Shown here piece by piece: positions 8,205 to 16,702 of a stretch of 20,311 nucleotides of DNA. Within the stretch, counting starts at the first letter, position 1; each line of letters begins with the position of its first letter. Origin of the DNA: Pseudomonadota bacterium (GTDB lineage: Bacteria > Desulfobacterota > Desulfobacteria > Desulfobacterales > Desulfobacteraceae). Under the pieces are notes generated by a model. That model was given only the letters and a program-made list of their open reading frames with translations, had not been told where the DNA came from and searched no databases. The position numbers and the translations under genes were made by a program. The DNA lies in NCBI GenBank assembly GCA_018816605.1, contig JAHIVS010000658.1, positions 1 through 20,311 on the forward strand, read 5' to 3'.

Positions 8205-10123
8205 CCACTTTCCTTCGGTTGTTAAATGATAATGACAAAGCGGATGCCTTGTTCACCGCAAGTCAGATGTTGCGCAGGGGAGAGACCGAGCCCAGGATGT
8301 TTGAAGTGACACCGGAATCTTTCAAGACGGTGCCGGGGGCTCCATTTGCCTATTGGGTGAGTGATAAAATCCTTGAGTTGTTTAAAAAGCTACCTGCTTT
8401 TGAAGAGGAAAAACGGACTGCTAAGCAGGGGTTGGCCACTGCCGATGATTTTCGTTTTGTGCGTACCTGGTGGGAGGTTGAAACAGGTACCGCTCATTGG
8501 CCCGGCTTTGCAAAAGGCGGTGCATTTTCTCCGTATTATGCCGATATTTACCTTGCGGTGAATTGGGCAAAAGATGGAACAGAAATTTGTAACTTTGTAA
8601 ACATTAAGACAGGCAAGCTTAATTCACGCCCACAAAATACAAACTATTACCTTCGTCCCGGCCTAACGTGGTCACTTCGCACCACCAGTGGCCTTAGCAT
8701 GCGTGTCATGCCAGCTGGCTGTGTTTTTGCTCATAAAGGTCCCTCATCTTTTCTCAATAATGATGAGCCAGATGAAACGATCGCACTGCTGGCACTGACA
8801 AACTCTGTAGCCTTTCAATTTCTCGTTGAATTGCAGCTTGCCGCGGCAGACGCAGCGGCAAGGTCCTATGAGGTTGGTGTCATCCAGCATACCCCTGTGC
8901 CGAATCTGCCAGGCAACCAACGTAACCAACTCGCTGTACTTGCCAGTCACGCATGGTCCCTCAAACGCACTTTGGACACAGTCACCGAAACTTCCCACGC
9001 ATTCCAACTGCCAGCAGCTTTGCGCCCGCGTTTAGGGAACTTCGACCCACCCGCCATGGAAGCACAGTTGGCTCGCATCCGGGCCGAGATAGACCAGATT
9101 GCCTTTGATCTTTACGGTTTTTCCGAGGCTGACCGCGCCGCGGTCTGTCAATCAAGACCAGGTGATCCAGGTGCACACGATGATCCGGAAGCGGAGGAAA
9201 AAAAAGAGGATATCCAGACAGAGCCCCCTGTGGATCATCAGACTTCCCTTCTGTCCTGGGCTGTCGGCGTGGCCTTTGGCCGTTTCGACTGGCGTTTGGC
9301 CACCGGCGAGCGAGAAGCACCGCCGGAACCAGCCCCCTTTGATCCGCTTCCAGCCAAGAGTCCCGGCATGTTGCCAGATGGTGCAGAGCCGTTTCATGCA
9401 CACGCAGGGATATTGGTGGATGACCCCGGCCATCCCCATGACCTGACACACCTTGTGGAAGAAGTGCTGGAGCGGGTGGATATGCCGGTGCCCAATAATG
9501 TAAGACAATCGCTGCAAAAAGATTTCTTTGCCTTCCATTTAAAGATCTATTCCAAGAGCAGGCGTAAGGCTCCGATCTATTGGCCGTTGTCCACCCCCTC
9601 CGGCAGCTACACCCTGTGGATTTACTACCCCGGTCTCACCAGCCAGACCCTTTACTCGGCCATAAATGATTTTCTGGAGGGACCCCAGGGCAAGCTTAAG
9701 CAGGTGGGCAATGAATTGGCCACGTTAAGGATGAAAGGGTCCGGCCGATCCCAGGAGGATGAAAAGCAGTTTGAAAACCACCAGACACTTGAACTGGAAC
9801 TGATCGAGCTGCGGGACACCCTGTTGGACATTGCCCAAAACTTTCCTCCCCATCAAGACGACGGGGTGCAGATCACCGCTGCCCCATTATGGCAGCTTTT
9901 CCAGCACAAACCGTGGCAAAAAGTGCTGAAAGCAACATGGGTCCAGCTTGAAAAAGGCGACTTTGACTGGGCTCACCTGGCCATGGGTTACTGGCCTGCC
10001 CGGGTGCGTGAAAAGTGCAGGACGGACAAGTCCCTTGCCATTGCCCATGGTCTGGAAGAACTTTATGCCCCATTGCCCGTCAAGCCGAAAAAAGGTGGCG
10101 GAAAAAAAACAAAGGAGGCCTGA
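8201..10123 (+). CDS. pglX: PglX C-terminal half: target-recognition and C-terminal region
   Basis: A 640-residue protein that corresponds to the C-terminal half of BREX PglX. It opens with TTFLRLLNDNDKADALF and PGAPFAYWVSDKILELF, then KQGLATADDFRFVRTWWEVE (about residues 74-93), all of which lie after the catalytic domain in one-piece PglX proteins. SWAVGVAFGRFDWRLATGER (about 352-371) is another PglX hallmark. No SAM-binding or NPPF motif is present, so it is not a methyltransferase alone. By family comparison it should supply DNA-site recognition. The ATG overlaps the upstream stop, and GGAGA at 8189-8193 is a fair ribosome binding site, favouring real two-cistron expression. Insertion of one A in the AAA of 8193-8195 would fuse both frames, so a recent frameshift or sequencing error is the alternative. 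Confidence 0.82.
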   Translation: MTTFLRLLNDNDKADALFTASQMLRRGETEPRMFEVTPESFKTVPGAPFAYWVSDKILELFKKLPAFEEEKRTAKQGLATADDFRFVRTWWEVETGTAHWPGFAKGGAFSPYYADIYLAVNWAKDGTEICNFVNIKTGKLNSRPQNTNYYLRPGLTWSLRTTSGLSMRVMPAGCVFAHKGPSSFLNNDEPDETIALLALTNSVAFQFLVELQLAAADAAARSYEVGVIQHTPVPNLPGNQRNQLAVLASHAWSLKRTLDTVTETSHAFQLPAALRPRLGNFDPPAMEAQLARIRAEIDQIAFDLYGFSEADRAAVCQSRPGDPGAHDDPEAEEKKEDIQTEPPVDHQTSLLSWAVGVAFGRFDWRLATGEREAPPEPAPFDPLPAKSPGMLPDGAEPFHAHAGILVDDPGHPHDLTHLVEEVLERVDMPVPNNVRQSLQKDFFAFHLKIYSKSRRKAPIYWPLSTPSGSYTLWIYYPGLTSQTLYSAINDFLEGPQGKLKQVGNELATLRMKGSGRSQEDEKQFENHQTLELELIELRDTLLDIAQNFPPHQDDGVQITAAPLWQLFQHKPWQKVLKATWVQLEKGDFDWAHLAMGYWPARVREKCRTDKSLAIAHGLEELYAPLPVKPKKGGGKKTKEA

Positions 10124-11238
10124 TGACCGTTCATTATCATTTGGGAAAATTCCCGCCTGTCGAAATGGACTGGCCAAAGCTGATTCCCATTATAGGACCC
10201 GCCTCTGCGGCAGTGGCACGCTACGACGGCACGCTTTCCGCCATTCCCAATGCCGCGGTTCTGCTCGCACCCCTGACCACCCAGGAAGCCGTGCTTTCCT
10301 CCCGTATTGAAGGGACCCAGGCCACCATGGGGGAGGTGCTGGAATTCGAGGCTGAAGGGGACAAAAAAGAATTGAGTTCCGAACGAAAGGCCGATATTCA
10401 CGAGGTGTTGAATTATCGGGCCGCCATGCGCCATGCAGAGAAGATGCTGGCTGATTTGCCGTTGTCCCAACGCGTTATTCGGGAGGCCCACAAGGTGCTT
10501 CTGGACGGTGTGAGAGGTCAGGGCAAGGCCCCGGGGGAGTACCGGAGGATTCCCAACTGGATCGGTCCTGCCGGATGCACCATGGAACAGGCCCGGTTTG
10601 TCCCCATTGCAGCCGACAAACTGCCGGAAGCCATGAGCACCTGGGAGAAGTATCTCCATGAACAAACAGCTGATCTGCTGGTCCGGCTTGCCGTGCTGCA
10701 TGCGGAATTTGAAGCCCTTCATCCGTTTCTGGATGGGAATGGTCGTCTGGGACGTATGCTGGTGCCGCTTTTTTTGTGGCAAAACAAACTGATTCAACAG
10801 CCCATGTTTTATATCAGCGCTTTTTTTGAGGCAAATCGTGATGAATATTATGAAAGACTGCTGGCCGTCTCCCGGGATGGTGACTGGACAGGCTGGTGCC
10901 TGTTTTTTCTGACCAGCATAAAGAGTCAGGCCGAGGAGAATCAACAAAAAGCCATTGCTATCCTGATGCTGTATGAACGAATGAAAAAAGAAATTGTGGA
11001 TCTCACCCATTCCCAGTATGCTATTCATTCTCTGGACTGGATGTTTGAACGCCCCATCTTCAAAAGTTCTGATTTTATTGCCTCGGCAGGAATTCCAAAT
11101 GCAACGGCCAAACGGATTTTGCCAGCCCTGCGGGATGCTGGTATCCTGAAAACATTCTTACAAGCAAGGGGACAGCGCTCTGCCGTGCTGAGTTTTCCTT
11201 CCTTGCTCAATATTGCCGAAGGACGCGAGGTTTTTTGA
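10123..11238 (+). CDS. Fic-family AMPylase with N-terminal inhibitory motif and C-terminal wHTH-like region
   Basis: This 371-residue protein has the complete Fic core HPFLDGNGRLGR (about residues 200-211), matching HPFx(D/E)GNGRxxR, whose His is catalytic for transferring AMP (or a related group) to protein hydroxyls. Upstream, SSRIEG (about 59-64) matches the inhibitory (S/T)xxxE(G/N) motif, so it is a self-inhibited class II Fic enzyme with a Fic_N-type domain. The C-terminal 80 or so residues (FKSSDFIASAGIPNATAKRI, then LPALRDAGILKT) look like a winged helix. ATG 10123 was chosen because AAAGGAGG sits at 10111-10118 and the start overlaps the pglX stop by one base. The longer upstream frame lies in the pglX coding region. 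It is cytoplasmic, and its target is unknown. It lies between core BREX genes, suggesting a regulatory or guard role (inference). Confidence 0.92.
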   Translation: MTVHYHLGKFPPVEMDWPKLIPIIGPASAAVARYDGTLSAIPNAAVLLAPLTTQEAVLSSRIEGTQATMGEVLEFEAEGDKKELSSERKADIHEVLNYRAAMRHAEKMLADLPLSQRVIREAHKVLLDGVRGQGKAPGEYRRIPNWIGPAGCTMEQARFVPIAADKLPEAMSTWEKYLHEQTADLLVRLAVLHAEFEALHPFLDGNGRLGRMLVPLFLWQNKLIQQPMFYISAFFEANRDEYYERLLAVSRDGDWTGWCLFFLTSIKSQAEENQQKAIAILMLYERMKKEIVDLTHSQYAIHSLDWMFERPIFKSSDFIASAGIPNATAKRILPALRDAGILKTFLQARGQRSAVLSFPSLLNIAEGREVF

Positions 11239-11263
11239 TGCGCATGAATGCACTGCAATCGAA

Positions 11264-11330
11264 TTTGTGGCGCACAAAATACAATTTCATACACTACAAT
11301 AAGATTTGTGGTTATTTTGCGAGCCACAAA
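11264..11330. promoter_or_regulatory. Paired dyads around a −10-like box between fic and pglZ
   Basis: The 114-bp gap holds two inverted repeats built from the same half-site. TTTGTG (11264-11269) faces CACAAA (11273-11278) across 3 bp, and TTTGTGG (11305-11311) faces CCACAAA (11324-11330) across 12 bp. Between them is TACAAT (11295-11300), a good −10 box without a clear −35. This arrangement suggests a regulated internal promoter for pglZ-brxL. Which protein binds is unknown; the Fic C-terminal domain encoded just upstream is one candidate. Confidence 0.45.
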
Positions 11331-11352
11331 CATAGGAACAGGAATAGCTTAA

Positions 11353-13878
11353 ATGAATCTTTCTGAATTTATAAGTGATACTATTTTTCGTCCGCGCCTG
11401 AAACAATCGGGCTGCCTTCTGGTGTACGACATGCACGGGCGGTTCCGTGAAGTGTGCCAGAGTCTTGCCTCGGACAAGATAGGTGTGGTGGATGCCTCGG
11501 AAAGCAGCATCGAAAGCCGGGAGGCTGCCCTTGAATTGCTGCGTAAGGTCGGGAAACCCCAAAATTCCGTCGATGGCATGCTCATCTATGTTCCAACAAA
11601 AAAACCGGAAACAGATGAACAGAAACAGGCCGATCCCTTCTCCATCTATGCTGAATGTGGAATGGTATTTCCCAAAGATGACGGGGATGAGTACTTAAGC
11701 CTTTGCCTGCGCGCCAAACCAGACCATGCCACCCAGATTCGAAGGGTATTTGCTGAAACGCCGAACGGACCCTCATTTTCAGTGATTGACGCCATTGGCG
11801 GCGGATCAAGCTGGCCCCAGCTTCGTGCCAGGCTTAACGTAGAATCTGCCAGGGAAATTCTGAGTGCATTGCTTGTTCCCACGGATATGCAGGCCCGGGC
11901 GCTCAAGGAGCATGAGGGCTGGAGCAAGGAGGCCGGTGATTTTTTACACGCCACCTTGGCAATGACGGTAAAAACCCGCAGTAAGACATGGACCGCCTTG
12001 GCAGACGAGTTATGGCGCTATGTGCTGTTCAGCGAGTTTGTGTTTGATCTGCCGGTACCGCTGCCCGAAACCCTGGAAGGGGTCCCCCATGCACCTTTAG
12101 AGGCAAGGATGATTGTCGATGATGTCTGCGATCGTCTGCGGATTGATCACAGGGTGAGTTCAATCTATATTGAACGGGCAGAGACCATTGAAGCGGAACT
12201 CAAGCTGCCTTCCTTGTGTGGCAGCATCCAAGACCTTGGCAAAAGAGACACCTTCCCCTTTGAGGAGCGGACCTTTTTGCGGGCAGCCATCAAGGGGATA
12301 TCTGCCAATGATATCGAGGTGGTTCGGCAGATTTTAAGCCATCGGAAAAATTCCATCTGGATGGGAAAGGGAGAAAGCCAGGCCCAATGGGAGCTGATGC
12401 GGGCCGCACTCTGTCTGGTGGAGGCATGTGGCGACTATGAGCGGCAATTGCCGGATCACTCCCGCTCCCAGGCAGATCTGCTGGATTTTTATCTGGGCAG
12501 TCTTCGCGAGGCAGACCGTCTGCAACGCGAGCTTGAACAGGCTGCAGGTGATTTTATTGATCACCAGGGACTTTTAAACCCGGTCATTGGCCAGGCACGA
12601 AATGGCTATGCCCGTCTGGCTGAAAAGGTCCAGAGCATCTTTATGAAGCATGTTGAAACGGCTGGATGGCCCCCTGCGGGAAGACTACCGAATACCGATA
12701 CCTTTGACCGGCTGGTGGGAAATCGGCTGAAGGAGAGCGGGTACAAGGTCGCCTTTCTGATGGTGGATGCACTGCGGTATGAATTGGGGGTATCACTTCA
12801 AAAACTGCTCGCCGAAGATGGTCCTGTCGAACTGCAGGCAGCCTATGCCCAACTGCCTTCCATCACTTCTGTGGGAATGGCAGGCTTACTGCCCGGGGCA
12901 AACACAGATCTTGCCCTGACCATGGATAACGATGTGCTTGCACCGCAACTTTCGGGGTCCACCGTGTTTAATGTCAACCAGCGCATGGAGTTGCTGCGAA
13001 AACGTTTTGGTGACAGATTTACCGAGATGTCCCTAAGCGACTTCGCCCGGGGCAAACCAAAGCTTTCAGAAACAACAGATCTGCTGGTATTGCGGTCAAC
13101 GGAAATTGACAGCCAGTTGGAAAACAATCCTGAAACAACCCTCGGATTGATTCCCGGCACCCTCAAGCTCATCCGCGTGGCCCTGCACAAATTACGGGGC
13201 TTGGGATTTGGGGAGGCGGTGATTGCAACAGACCATGGGTTTTTCCTGAACGCCCAGGCCGAAGCCGGTGATGTCTGCGTAAAACCCCAGGGTAAATGGC
13301 TGGTAAACGCCCATGACAGAATGATGCTGGGCAATGGAACGGCAGATGGGCACAGCCTGGTTGTCAGTGCTGAAAAATTGGGAATCCGTGGGGCTTTTGC
13401 CCAGGCCGCATGCCCAAGGAGCATGGCGCCGTATCGTGCGGGGCATCTGTATTTCCATGGGGGTCTTTCACTTGCCGAGGCCGTGGTTCCTGTGCTGATT
13501 GCAAAACTTGATGTCGGCTCCCAACCTGTGGCCAAAGCTCTGGAAATAACGCTTACCTATAAAAAAGGCGCAAAAAAAATAACAACAAGGCTCCCGGTTT
13601 TTGAGGTGTTGTTTAGTGGGGATCTTTTTTCTTCCGGAGAGGGTGTTGAAATCCTTCTGGAAGCCCAGGATTCCAAAGGCCATGTGATTGGAGAGCCTCG
13701 GCCCGGTGCAGAGGTTAATCCTGCAACTCGAACCGTTACATTAATGTCGAGGCAACGAAAACAGATTGCATTGCGCATGGACCCGGATTTTGAAGGAAAA
13801 TTTTCAGTAAAGGCACTCAATCCGACAACCCTTGCAGCATTCAGCCAAATTAAACTGGAAACGGATTATACAGTATGA
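11353..13878 (+). CDS. pglZ: BREX protein PglZ, alkaline-phosphatase-fold protein
   Basis: An 841-residue PglZ protein, the signature component of BREX and Pgl systems. The alkaline-phosphatase-like core is marked by VAFLMVDALRYELGVSLQKL (about residues 466-485, with the metal-binding Asp in VDALRY) and by VIATDHGFFLN (about 622-632, metal-ligand Asp-His). The N-terminal VVDASESSIESREAALELL region and the DEYLSLCLRAKPDHATQIRR stretch resemble what I recall as the type B PglZ of type 1-like systems, but that subtype call is weak. The C-terminal ~130 residues form a beta-rich tail after HGGLSLAEAVVPVLI. ATG 11353 has CAGGAA eight bases upstream. PglZ is expected to act with BrxB/BrxC in the cytoplasm; its true substrate is not established. 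Its 3' end overlaps the brxL start by four bases. Confidence 0.92.
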   Translation: MNLSEFISDTIFRPRLKQSGCLLVYDMHGRFREVCQSLASDKIGVVDASESSIESREAALELLRKVGKPQNSVDGMLIYVPTKKPETDEQKQADPFSIYAECGMVFPKDDGDEYLSLCLRAKPDHATQIRRVFAETPNGPSFSVIDAIGGGSSWPQLRARLNVESAREILSALLVPTDMQARALKEHEGWSKEAGDFLHATLAMTVKTRSKTWTALADELWRYVLFSEFVFDLPVPLPETLEGVPHAPLEARMIVDDVCDRLRIDHRVSSIYIERAETIEAELKLPSLCGSIQDLGKRDTFPFEERTFLRAAIKGISANDIEVVRQILSHRKNSIWMGKGESQAQWELMRAALCLVEACGDYERQLPDHSRSQADLLDFYLGSLREADRLQRELEQAAGDFIDHQGLLNPVIGQARNGYARLAEKVQSIFMKHVETAGWPPAGRLPNTDTFDRLVGNRLKESGYKVAFLMVDALRYELGVSLQKLLAEDGPVELQAAYAQLPSITSVGMAGLLPGANTDLALTMDNDVLAPQLSGSTVFNVNQRMELLRKRFGDRFTEMSLSDFARGKPKLSETTDLLVLRSTEIDSQLENNPETTLGLIPGTLKLIRVALHKLRGLGFGEAVIATDHGFFLNAQAEAGDVCVKPQGKWLVNAHDRMMLGNGTADGHSLVVSAEKLGIRGAFAQAACPRSMAPYRAGHLYFHGGLSLAEAVVPVLIAKLDVGSQPVAKALEITLTYKKGAKKITTRLPVFEVLFSGDLFSSGEGVEILLEAQDSKGHVIGEPRPGAEVNPATRTVTLMSRQRKQIALRMDPDFEGKFSVKALNPTTLAAFSQIKLETDYTV

Positions 13879-15971
13879 AAGAAATGGATGCATTAGATCA
13901 AAAATTAAATGAGATATTTGGCGGAAAAGTAGTCCGCAAAGACCTCCTGCACCGGATAAAGAAGGGAACCAATGTCCCGACCTTTGTGCTTGAATTCCTG
14001 CTGGCCCGTTATTGTGCAAGTGACGAACAGGCAGAGATCGATGCCGGAATGGATGCAGTGCTGGCAACACTTCAGGATAATTATGTCCGGCCGGACGAGG
14101 CCAACGCGGCCCAATCCCGGGTGGCCACAAAGGGCAAACATCGATTTATAGACAAAGTGCATGTCCGTTATGTGGAAAAACAGAAGCGGCACTGGGCCTC
14201 CCTGGAAAATTTTAATTCCCAGCGGATTGCCATCGGGGAAAAATTCTACCGGGACAATGATCGCTTGCTTGAGGGGGGGATCTGGGCGGAAGTGACCCTG
14301 GCATATAACGAAATCGAGGATGACGACTACGCCTTTTACATTGAGGACCTGCGCCCCATTCAACTGAGCCGGTTCGATTTTGACGGATATACACAAGGTC
14401 GAACAGCCTTTTCCAGGGACGAGTGGCTGGATGTTATTATCCGATCGGTTGGCCTGGAGCCGTCCAAGATATCCCATCGACTGAAACTCCACTTCATCGC
14501 ACGTCTGGCCCCACTAACGGAAGCCAACTTCAATTATATTGAATTGGGACCACGCAGTACGGGTAAATCATATTTTTTCAGTGAATTTTCTCCCTATGCA
14601 ACATTGATTTCCGGTGGACAGGCAACCAAGGCAACCCTTTTCTATAACAATGCCCGCCATAAAGTTGGGCTGGTCGGTTATTGGGATACCGTGGCCTTTG
14701 ACGAGGTAGGCGGCATCAAGGTCAAAGACCCGGATACCATCCAGATCATGAAAGACTTTATGGCCAACGGTCGTTTCTCCCGGGGAGTGGAAGTCATCGC
14801 CGATGCAAGCTTAAGTTTTGTGGGAAATATTGACATGTCCGTACAACAGGTTGTCAATTCGACCGAGTATGACCTTTTTCAACCACTTCCGCCTCAGCTG
14901 GACCTGGCAATCATGGACCGATTCTCCTGCTATATTCCCGGGTGGGAGATGCCCAAGACCAGCAGTGAATACTTGACCAGCCGCTACGGATTTATCACCG
15001 ACTACCTGGCGGAAGCATTCCACTATCAATTCAAGCACACCAATCGATATGAGGAGGTCAGTAAACGCATTCGACTTGGCAAATCCATTGAAGGGCGTGA
15101 CGAGAAAGGGATCAAGAAAACCGTCTGTGCCTTCCTGAAAATTCTTCATCCAAACGGCATGCCCACTGATACCGAGTTCGAAGAATACGTGGCATATGCA
15201 ATCGAAAGCAGGCGGCGGGTAAAAGAGCAGATGAACAAGCGCAAACCCGATGACGAATTTGCGCGTATCAACCTGTCCTATTTCAAAGCAACAGGAGAGG
15301 AAATCATTGTGTATTGTCCGGAATCAAAATCTTCACTTGCTACCCAGGAACCGGCTCGACGGCAAATAAACGGTTCAGATGATCCGCCGTCCCCACCTGC
15401 GGAAGTATCCACAGAAAATCAGACCCCAGTGACCAGTGGCTTGAATGAATCTGACTCTTTGCCAATAGTCCATGAAAAGCCTATACCCCAAGAACTTAAA
15501 GAGCAACATTTCACCATCATGTACGGAGATATGGGGCACAACTACGAAACAATTATGGGGCCATATCTATTGGGTGCGAAAGTTGTCTCCATTGATGACC
15601 CATATATCCGGCTGCCACATCAAATCCAGAATTTTGTGCGGTTTTGCGAGACTGTCCTGAAAATAGGGACAATAAAAAGGATCTGCCTTGTCACAGGTTA
15701 TGATGACAACACTCAACTGGCAGAAATCCAAGAAAAACTTGGGGATCTCGGACAAAGCCTGCTCGAGATGGACATCGAATTGGACGTGAAGCTCAACCCG
15801 AACCTGCATGACCGAGAGATCCGGCTTGATAATGGATGGATTATAAAAATTGGCAGGGGCTTGGACTTCTACCAGAAACCAGGAAGCTGGTTTGAAGTGG
15901 GTGCCAACGAATTGAGCCTGCGAAAATGTCTTGAAACCAAGGTGGATATCTTCAAGAGGGTTGCCGAATGA
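13875..15971 (+). CDS. brxL: BrxL AAA+ ATPase with MITD1-like (MIT_C, PLD-fold) C-terminal domain
   Basis: A 698-residue protein. Residues about 1-465 match BrxL: an N-terminal LDQKLNEIFGGKVVRKDLLH start, YIELGPRSTGKSYFFSE (Walker A, about 219-235), TVAFDEVGGIKVKD (Walker B, about 271-284), SFVGNIDMS (sensor, about 314-322) and LAIMDRFSCYIPGWEMP, ending near ESRRRVKEQMNKRKPDDEFA. BrxL is a ring-forming, DNA-binding AAA+ ATPase. Usual type 1 BrxL then has a Lon-like domain. Here a Ser/Pro-rich linker (about 475-540) leads instead to about 150 residues including LHDREIRLDNGWIIKIGRGL, DFYQKP and ETKVDIFKRV, which I recognise as the C-terminal domain of human MITD1. That domain has a phospholipase-D-like fold that binds membranes. 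Its start overlaps the pglZ stop as ATGA. Confidence 0.9.
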   Translation: MKEMDALDQKLNEIFGGKVVRKDLLHRIKKGTNVPTFVLEFLLARYCASDEQAEIDAGMDAVLATLQDNYVRPDEANAAQSRVATKGKHRFIDKVHVRYVEKQKRHWASLENFNSQRIAIGEKFYRDNDRLLEGGIWAEVTLAYNEIEDDDYAFYIEDLRPIQLSRFDFDGYTQGRTAFSRDEWLDVIIRSVGLEPSKISHRLKLHFIARLAPLTEANFNYIELGPRSTGKSYFFSEFSPYATLISGGQATKATLFYNNARHKVGLVGYWDTVAFDEVGGIKVKDPDTIQIMKDFMANGRFSRGVEVIADASLSFVGNIDMSVQQVVNSTEYDLFQPLPPQLDLAIMDRFSCYIPGWEMPKTSSEYLTSRYGFITDYLAEAFHYQFKHTNRYEEVSKRIRLGKSIEGRDEKGIKKTVCAFLKILHPNGMPTDTEFEEYVAYAIESRRRVKEQMNKRKPDDEFARINLSYFKATGEEIIVYCPESKSSLATQEPARRQINGSDDPPSPPAEVSTENQTPVTSGLNESDSLPIVHEKPIPQELKEQHFTIMYGDMGHNYETIMGPYLLGAKVVSIDDPYIRLPHQIQNFVRFCETVLKIGTIKRICLVTGYDDNTQLAEIQEKLGDLGQSLLEMDIELDVKLNPNLHDREIRLDNGWIIKIGRGLDFYQKPGSWFEVGANELSLRKCLETKVDIFKRVAE

Positions 15972-16036
15972 ACACGAATATTTATTTTAAAAAATCTTGT
16001 TAGAAAAACATTACAGCAGGGAATGTATATGTCCAG

Positions 16037-16420
16037 TTAAATGCCTACGATACGTTGGGCACGGACGGCAGCCAGGTCTTTCAATGTGCTGGATTGTTCC
16101 TTTACGGTCATGTCCACGGCCTCTTTGACAATCCCGCCCGGGTACTGGGTGATGAACAGTTTCTTGGCCGTTTCCAGTTCCAACAACAATGTTTCTTCAT
16201 GTGCGATAAGGGCAGCGATCTCCCTTTGATGCCTAAGAACAATCTGGGACCCGGCTTCGGCTGCCTGTTCAATAATCTCTGAATCTGACAAAGATTGATC
16301 TTGGTCCGCAGTGCGGACCTTATTGCGGACAAAGATAACGATCAGGTCCAGATCCTCCCCCAAAGTAATTATTAAATATTTTTTCCAATAAAACCTTTGG
16401 TTCGAGCTCGAACCAGTCAT
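16037..16420 (-). CDS. Small-terminase-like protein, possibly truncated
   Basis: A 127-residue frame. From about residue 45 it is strongly helical: DSEIIEQAAEAGSQIVLRHQ is followed by REIAALIAHEETLLLELE, and the end is TVKEQSSTLKDLAAVRAQRI. This layout recalls the C-terminal part of phage small terminase subunits, which read about 'Ria-His-Arg-x-I' then 'LkdLa.a...Li.LERQAF'. Here the frame stops right where the ERQAF-like tail is expected, and there is no recognisable N-terminal helix-turn-helix, so it may be a fragment. The first 40 residues look unlike coding sequence and contain two perfect palindromes. The ATG at 16420 has no clear ribosome binding site. If the call is right, it would bind packaging sites for phage or satellite DNA. 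Alternative: an unrelated coiled-coil protein. Confidence 0.4.
   Translation of the reverse strand: MTGSSSNQRFYWKKYLIITLGEDLDLIVIFVRNKVRTADQDQSLSDSEIIEQAAEAGSQIVLRHQREIAALIAHEETLLLELETAKKLFITQYPGGIVKEAVDMTVKEQSSTLKDLAAVRAQRIVGI
16303..16319. repeat. Perfect 17-nt palindrome GGTCCGCA-G-TGCGGACC
   Basis: Eight-base arms around a single central base at 16311. Another TGCGGAC follows at about 16323-16329. It lies within the terS-like frame but could also be a protein-binding site. Confidence 0.5.
16398..16415. repeat. Perfect 18-bp palindrome TGGTTCGAGCTCGAACCA
   Basis: Every base pairs with its mirror position, with no loop. It lies at the very start of the terS-like frame, 79 bp from the other palindrome. 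Perfect dyads of this size suggest an operator or recombination-type site rather than coding constraint. Confidence 0.55.
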
Positions 16421-16667
16421 GAACCATTTTTTATCTTTGTCAAAAAACTGCCTGAAACCTCCAGTAATCGCCCAGAATTAAAAAATTCCCCCTGGATTGT
16501 GGTTTAAACTGGTCCAGTCGGCACGCCCCTGGAAGGAGGAAATAAGCCCGCAGGCCGTCAACGCTGGGAATAAGGATAATAGTTATTCTGCCTTGTGTAT
16601 AATACTCTCTATCGTGTGCTATTCCTGGAGGAAACAGGGTGGTGTCATCATGGTGGGAGGTGGTGAA

Positions 16668-16692
16668 GGCCTGTTGTAAAATCCAACAGGCC
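16668..16692 (-). terminator. Strong hairpin after the 71-residue gene
   Basis: GGCCTGTTG (16668-16676) and CAACAGGCC (16684-16692) form a perfect 9-bp stem with a 7-nt loop, 10 bp past the stop of the − strand small gene. The T-run after it is poor on that strand (TTCACC), so it may be a weak terminator or an mRNA-stabilising structure. The remainder of 16421-16702 shows no convincing gene. Confidence 0.45.
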
Positions 16693-16702
16693 CAGGGTTC
16701 TG

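Noticed and set aside
10063..11028. Large − strand frame (321 residues) over fic
   Set aside because: Antisense to the intact Fic motif; no family pattern.
13875..15971. BrxL as an active Lon protease
   Set aside because: The Lon-like C-terminal domain is absent in this protein, so the family name should not imply proteolysis.
16398..16415. GGTTCGA element read as a tRNA T-arm or tRNA-type attachment site
   Set aside because: No acceptor, D-arm or anticodon-arm matches around it; it is a simple palindrome.
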